From Puia dinghuensis (lineage in GTDB: Bacteria; Bacteroidota; Bacteroidia; Chitinophagales; Chitinophagaceae), in the NCBI GenBank assembly GCA_026224995.1, contig JAMFRX010000536.1:1-9352 (forward strand): a stretch of 9,352 nt of DNA. Reading direction: 5' to 3'. The position numbers and the translations under genes are program-made. This document shows positions 5,917 through 9,352 of this stretch, piece by piece. The notes beneath the pieces were generated by a model, which worked only from the letters and a program-made list of their open reading frames with translations, was not told the DNA's origin and searched no databases. The first letter of the stretch is position 1. Each line of letters opens with the position of its first letter.

Positions 5917-7578
5917 TTATACTTCTGCCAAATATTTATGAACGAAGCTGATGGACATCGATCCTTCCCCCACGGCGGAGGCGACGCGGTTCATGGCGCC
6001 GGCCCGGACGTCGCCGGCGGCGAAGATGCCCGGGCAGCTGGTCTCCAGCAGGTAGGGATCGCGGTCGTGTTTCCAGATCTTCTTGAAATTATCGTGGGCC
6101 TTTAAGTCCCGGCCTGTTTCGAGGAAGCCTTTGTCGTCCTTGATGATGTCGAGCCCTATCCAGTCCGTGAAGGGTTTGGCCCCGATGAAGATAAAGAGGG
6201 CATTCGCCTTTTTGAGGGCGTTCTCCCCGGATATGAGGTTGCCGATGCACAGCTCTTCCAGGCGGCCGTTGCCGGTCGCCTGCTTGATCTCGCTGCAGGC
6301 GAGGATATGGATATTTTCGCGTTTGGCGATCTGGTCGATCAGGTAGGCCGACATCGTGCTGCTGAGGTCTTCTTTGCGGATCACGATGTTGACGGTGGCG
6401 GCGAATTTGGAGAGGTGCATGGCTGCCTGGCCGGCGGAGTTGCCACCTCCGACCACGAAGACATCGCAGTCGCGAAAGGCGGCGGCTTCCGTCATCGCCG
6501 CGCCATAGTAGATGCCGGCGCCGGTAAAATCGGAGATACCCTGGGTCTCCAGCTTCCGGTAGTCGACTCCGGTGGTGATGACAATGGCATGGGTATTGAT
6601 CTCTTCGCCGTTGTCGAGCATCACCTTCTTGTAGCCGTCCTTTTGACAGATCTCGCTCACCGAGCGGGGTAGCAGGATTTCGGCCCCCAGGCGCGTGGCC
6701 TGGGTGATGGCCCTGCGTGTCAGCTCCGAGCCGCTGAGCCCGTTGGGGAAGCCCAGGTAGTTTTCGATCCGGGAGCTCGTGCCCGCTTGTCCACCAGGGC
6801 TCCGCCGCTCTACCAGCAAGGTCTTCAGCCCTTCCGAAGCGCCATACACCGAGGCGGCCAGTCCGGCCGGGCCGGCGCCAATTATCACGACGTCATACAC
6901 GGTATTGCGGATCGTGGGGTTGAGGCCGATCTTCTCCGCTACCAGCGGGATACCCGGCGAACACAGACAGCTGCCGTCTTCCAGCACGACCGTCGGGAGT
7001 TCCTTGAGGGCGATATTGTTCAGCTTCAGCAGCTCCTTCGCTTCCTGGCTGAGCTCTATATCCATCCATTGATAGGGGATCAGGTTGCCGGACAGGAATT
7101 CCTTGATCTCGTGCGACTTTGGCGAGAACTGATAGCCGATGACCTTGATACCTTTGAAGGCCGGGCGGTAGGAGTCTTGCCAGTCATCCAGGAGCTCCGT
7201 GATGACGGGGTATAATTTTTCCTCCGGCGGATCCCAGGGTTTCATCAGGTAGTAGTCGAGCTGCACGCTGTTGATGGCTTTGATCGCCGCATCCGTATCC
7301 GAATAGGCGGTAAGCAGCACGCGGCGCGCCTCGGGGAAGAATTCGCGGGCCTTCTGCAGGAAATCAACGCCTTCCATCTCCGGCATGCGCTGGTCGGAGA
7401 CGAAGATGGCGACGGTCTCGCCTTTGTTCTTGAGGTCCAGCAGGCTTTCCAGGGCTTCTTTTACGGAGGTCGTGCTCAGGATGCGGTAGCCCTCGCGGAA
7501 GTGCGATCGCAGATCGCGGGCGATAGCCCTCAGGACCTGCGGATCGTCGTCTATGGTGAAAATGATAGGTAGTGCCAT
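5917..7578 (-). CDS. response regulator fused to thioredoxin-reductase-like flavoprotein
   Basis: This 553-residue cytoplasmic fusion has three parts. Residues 1-130 are a receiver domain with acidic pair D10/D11, phospho-acceptor D62 (VSDQRMP), T90 and K113. Residues 142-220 look like a thioredoxin/glutaredoxin fold: VIGYQFSPKSHEIKEFL, then IPYQWMDIE and the cis-proline motif LPTVV (P195). Where glutaredoxins carry CPxC it has S152-P-K-S155. Residues 227-553 are a thioredoxin-reductase-like domain with FAD loop GAGPAG (234-239), NAD(P)H loop GGGNSAGQAA (377-386) and a C-terminal FAAGDVRAG motif. The redox CxxC of true thioredoxin reductases is missing (YYGAAMTEA at 357-365). Fused response regulator/thioredoxin reductase proteins are known, but their reaction is not. 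Phosphorylation by the upstream kinase presumably controls the flavin reaction. C204 and C206 in the linker domain are possible alternative thiols. The zinc-finger gene follows after 11 nt. Confidence 0.95.
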   Translation of the reverse strand: MALPIIFTIDDDPQVLRAIARDLRSHFREGYRILSTTSVKEALESLLDLKNKGETVAIFVSDQRMPEMEGVDFLQKAREFFPEARRVLLTAYSDTDAAIKAINSVQLDYYLMKPWDPPEEKLYPVITELLDDWQDSYRPAFKGIKVIGYQFSPKSHEIKEFLSGNLIPYQWMDIELSQEAKELLKLNNIALKELPTVVLEDGSCLCSPGIPLVAEKIGLNPTIRNTVYDVVIIGAGPAGLAASVYGASEGLKTLLVERRSPGGQAGTSSRIENYLGFPNGLSGSELTRRAITQATRLGAEILLPRSVSEICQKDGYKKVMLDNGEEINTHAIVITTGVDYRKLETQGISDFTGAGIYYGAAMTEAAAFRDCDVFVVGGGNSAGQAAMHLSKFAATVNIVIRKEDLSSTMSAYLIDQIAKRENIHILACSEIKQATGNGRLEELCIGNLISGENALKKANALFIFIGAKPFTDWIGLDIIKDDKGFLETGRDLKAHDNFKKIWKHDRDPYLLETSCPGIFAAGDVRAGAMNRVASAVGEGSMSISFVHKYLAEV

Positions 7579-7683
7579 ATGTAAGGTCAGAGCTGCAATT
7601 TAAGTTAATTAACCGGTATACTCTTTTTCACGGGGCTGGGGTAGTTGTACGGTTTATCGCATTTGTTGTATGCCATCGGGCGG
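7579..7683. other. 105-bp gap between kinase and receiver-oxidoreductase genes
   Basis: This is the longest non-coding stretch in the window. I see no hairpin with a T run, so no clear terminator, and no good TAnnTTTG element. It holds a perfect 10-bp palindrome, GTTAATTAAC (7604-7613), overlapping ACCGGT (7612-7617), in an AT-rich patch 26-35 bp before the downstream ATG. That is a reasonable place for a regulator site, but there is no further support. Confidence 0.4.
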
Positions 7684-9087
7684 TCATCCTGCTATCGGCA
7701 GGCAGACGATGAATTCCGTCCTGCCGGGAACGGAGTTGACTTTTACGGTTCCATGGTGCTGCCCCTGGATGATGCGCATGACCATATCCAGTCCGAGGCC
7801 CGTGCCTTTCCCTATGCCCTTGGTGGTAAAGAAGGGATCGAAGATGCTGGACAGGATGTTCTCCGGGATGCCGGCGCCGTCGTCGATGATGGAGACCTTG
7901 GCGTAGTTCATATCTTTTTCGGTGCGGAGGATCAGCTGACCCTTGCCGTTTCCTTCCATGGCATCGATGGCATTGTCGATGAGGTTGGTCCAGACCTGGT
8001 TGAGTTCGCCCACCAGGGCCATGATCTTCGGCAGCCTGGGATCGTATTCCTCTTTGACCTCGATATGGCTTTTCTTAAGCTTGTACTGCATCATCGTGAG
8101 CGTGTTGGAGATGCCGGTATGGATGTCGGTAAGCTCTTTGCCCTTTCCCTGGTCCATGTGGGTGAAGTTCTTCACCGACTGGATGAGCCGGAAGATGCGC
8201 TGCGAGGCTTCCTGGATATCTTCTACCATCCTTTCGGTGACGAGATTGGTATTGATCCAGTTGAGTATGGGCGATATGAACTGATCGGGAATATGCTGGT
8301 GAAACTGGTCCATATCGTCGCAGGTAAAGGCATATTCCAGGAAGTTCTCGGCGATCTCGTCGCTGTTCTCGACCTTGCGGTCCCCCAGCCAGTCCCGTAG
8401 CTCGTCTTCCATTTCCGTCCGCTGTACCAGGGTAAGATGAGGTTTCTCCTTCCTGCCCAGGACCTCGAACAGTTTTTCCTGGATGAAATCGACGTCTTTG
8501 GCTTCCATGCGAACATTGATGACATCCTTGAAGAGCTCGGGCTCCAGCTTCAAATGCTTCACCAGGGATTCTGAGCCCCTGACGATAGCCGCCGCGGGGT
8601 TGTTGAGCTCATGGGCCAGGCCGGCCGAGAGCTTGCCGAGGGCCATCATCTTTTCGTTCTGCTGCTGGAGGGAGGTGAAATTCCGGACCCTGTTGGTCAT
8701 CACGTGTACCAGGGCCGCCGTGAGCTCATAGTGCTGGCTGATCATCTCCCGGAACTTTTCAACTGGTAAGGTGATGATGGTAGCGTCTTCGATGACCTTG
8801 GCGCTTACATTGGCGGTAATGCCACGGGAAAAGGGCAGGGCGCCGCTGACGTCACCGGCTACCAGCACGCTGATCTCGCGCATCTCATTCTGCTGGACCA
8901 TGAAAAGCCGGATCTTACCCGCAACGATGATATAGGTCCCTTTTATAGGGTCGCCGGGCTTAAAGAAATATTCGCCTCCCGGCAGGTCGTGATGAAGGCT
9001 GTTGTCGATGAACCATTGCAGCTGGTCCAACGGCACATCTGCCATCACTTCGATAGAGGAGAGCCATTCGGCAGTAACGGTTTGCAT
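7684..9087 (-). CDS. soluble histidine kinase with cNMP-binding-like sensor domain
   Basis: This 467-residue protein has no membrane helix. Residues 15-125 form a cyclic-nucleotide-binding-type beta roll (GEYFFKPGDPIKGTYIIVAGKIRLF style, then GDVSGALPFSRG). The phosphate-binding cassette is unusual: the Arg that normally precedes Ser/Ala-Ala appears to be A92, so cAMP or cGMP binding is uncertain. A helical linker leads to the H-box SAGLAHELNNPAAAI with phospho-acceptor H159. The ATPase domain has the N-box NLIDNAIDAM (N368, N372), G1 box DDGAGI (402-407), FDPFFTTK and G2 box GKGTGLGL. H159 and N368 are about 210 residues apart, roughly 100 more than in common kinases, because of a long, mostly charged helical segment (about 175-300). 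It is followed by the receiver-oxidoreductase, its likely phosphorylation target. The start is the only good one, 30 nt after the preceding gene. Confidence 0.94.
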   Translation of the reverse strand: MQTVTAEWLSSIEVMADVPLDQLQWFIDNSLHHDLPGGEYFFKPGDPIKGTYIIVAGKIRLFMVQQNEMREISVLVAGDVSGALPFSRGITANVSAKVIEDATIITLPVEKFREMISQHYELTAALVHVMTNRVRNFTSLQQQNEKMMALGKLSAGLAHELNNPAAAIVRGSESLVKHLKLEPELFKDVINVRMEAKDVDFIQEKLFEVLGRKEKPHLTLVQRTEMEDELRDWLGDRKVENSDEIAENFLEYAFTCDDMDQFHQHIPDQFISPILNWINTNLVTERMVEDIQEASQRIFRLIQSVKNFTHMDQGKGKELTDIHTGISNTLTMMQYKLKKSHIEVKEEYDPRLPKIMALVGELNQVWTNLIDNAIDAMEGNGKGQLILRTEKDMNYAKVSIIDDGAGIPENILSSIFDPFFTTKGIGKGTGLGLDMVMRIIQGQHHGTVKVNSVPGRTEFIVCLPIAG

Positions 9088-9117
9088 GATGGCAATGTAA
9101 GATTTTTTTTGGTAGCC

Positions 9118-9352
9118 TTAGTAGTATGGAAAGACACCGGTGAAGGGATTATCCCCCTGTCCACTCCACGACAGCTTGAAATAATAGGCGCTGTCGACCA
9201 GGGGGCATGCCGTTGCCGTAGCACCTGCCGAATTCAGCCCGAAAATAACGTCTGTGGCCCCTATGGGGTTGGTCAGCGTTGTGTGGCCGGACTGTATCCG
9301 GTAATTGCAGCTCTGGCTGATCACCAGGGGTGTGACAGTTGATTCTATGACG
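9118..9352 (-). CDS. C-terminal end of an unrecognised protein, cut by the window edge
   Basis: The frame is open from the right edge to a TAA at 9120-9118, giving 77 residues. A GTG at 9324 could start a 68-residue protein, but the frame continues upstream without a stop, so a truncated longer gene is more likely. The composition is rich in Thr, Ser, Gly, Ala, Asn and aromatic residues, with two cysteines (SQSCNY and TACPLV) that could form a disulfide. It ends in GVFPYY. This looks like the end of an exported or surface beta-strand protein, but I cannot assign a family. It ends 30 nt before the kinase start. Confidence 0.55.
   Translation of the reverse strand, partial: VIESTVTPLVISQSCNYRIQSGHTTLTNPIGATDVIFGLNSAGATATACPLVDSAYYFKLSWSGQGDNPFTGVFPYY

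Noticed and set aside
7645..8400. Plus-strand open frame of 251 codons opposite the kinase gene
   Set aside because: It mirrors codon bias of the kinase gene, has low-complexity Asp/Val-rich sequence and no family motif.
9103..9110. Run of eight T on the plus strand as a terminator
   Set aside because: No stem precedes it on the plus strand. On the minus strand it is an A run just before the kinase start, as is common in Bacteroidota leaders.

Overview
This window looks like a chromosomal segment of a fairly GC-rich member of the Bacteroidota, probably near the Chitinophagaceae. The evidence is the gene content (DUF4199 next to a dihydroorotase-like gene and a GtrB/DPM-type glycosyltransferase), the lack of clear Shine-Dalgarno sites, and A/T-rich stretches just before several start codons. 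Every credible gene is on the minus strand, so transcription runs from high to low coordinates. No RNA gene, CRISPR array, insertion sequence, phage gene or attachment site was seen.

Region A (9352-5633) starts with the C-terminal end of an unrecognised, possibly exported protein that is cut by the window edge. A three-gene signalling/redox module follows: (i) a soluble histidine kinase with an N-terminal cyclic-nucleotide-binding-like domain, (ii) a receiver domain fused through a thioredoxin/glutaredoxin-like domain to a thioredoxin-reductase-like FAD/NAD(P)H oxidoreductase, and (iii) a 90-residue UBP-type zinc finger. The kinase has no other regulator nearby, so the receiver-oxidoreductase is its natural partner. 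The reductase lacks the usual CxxC, and the linker domain has SPKS where glutaredoxins have CPxC. How electrons would leave the flavin is therefore unclear. This is the most interesting part of the window.

Region B (5601-1107) is a very compact run of five genes: a dihydroorotase homologue that has lost most metal and catalytic residues, a four-helix DUF4199 membrane protein, a polyprenyl-phosphate glycosyltransferase of family GT2, a GT4 glycosyltransferase and a HAD-IIIA phosphatase. Gaps are 3 and 9 nt, then two 4-nt ATGA overlaps, which indicates one transcript with translational coupling. The glycosyltransferases and phosphatase suggest assembly of a cell-surface glycan. Why a dead-looking dihydroorotase leads the run is not known.

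Region C (1106-1) has a 67-bp gap with a perfect Bacteroidota-type -7 motif and a small inverted repeat, then a secreted protein of a family I recognise only as conserved but uncharacterised. Its stop overlaps a possible ATG of another gene running off the left edge, within a pair of imperfect 25-nt direct repeats. No intergenic stretch exceeds 105 bp.
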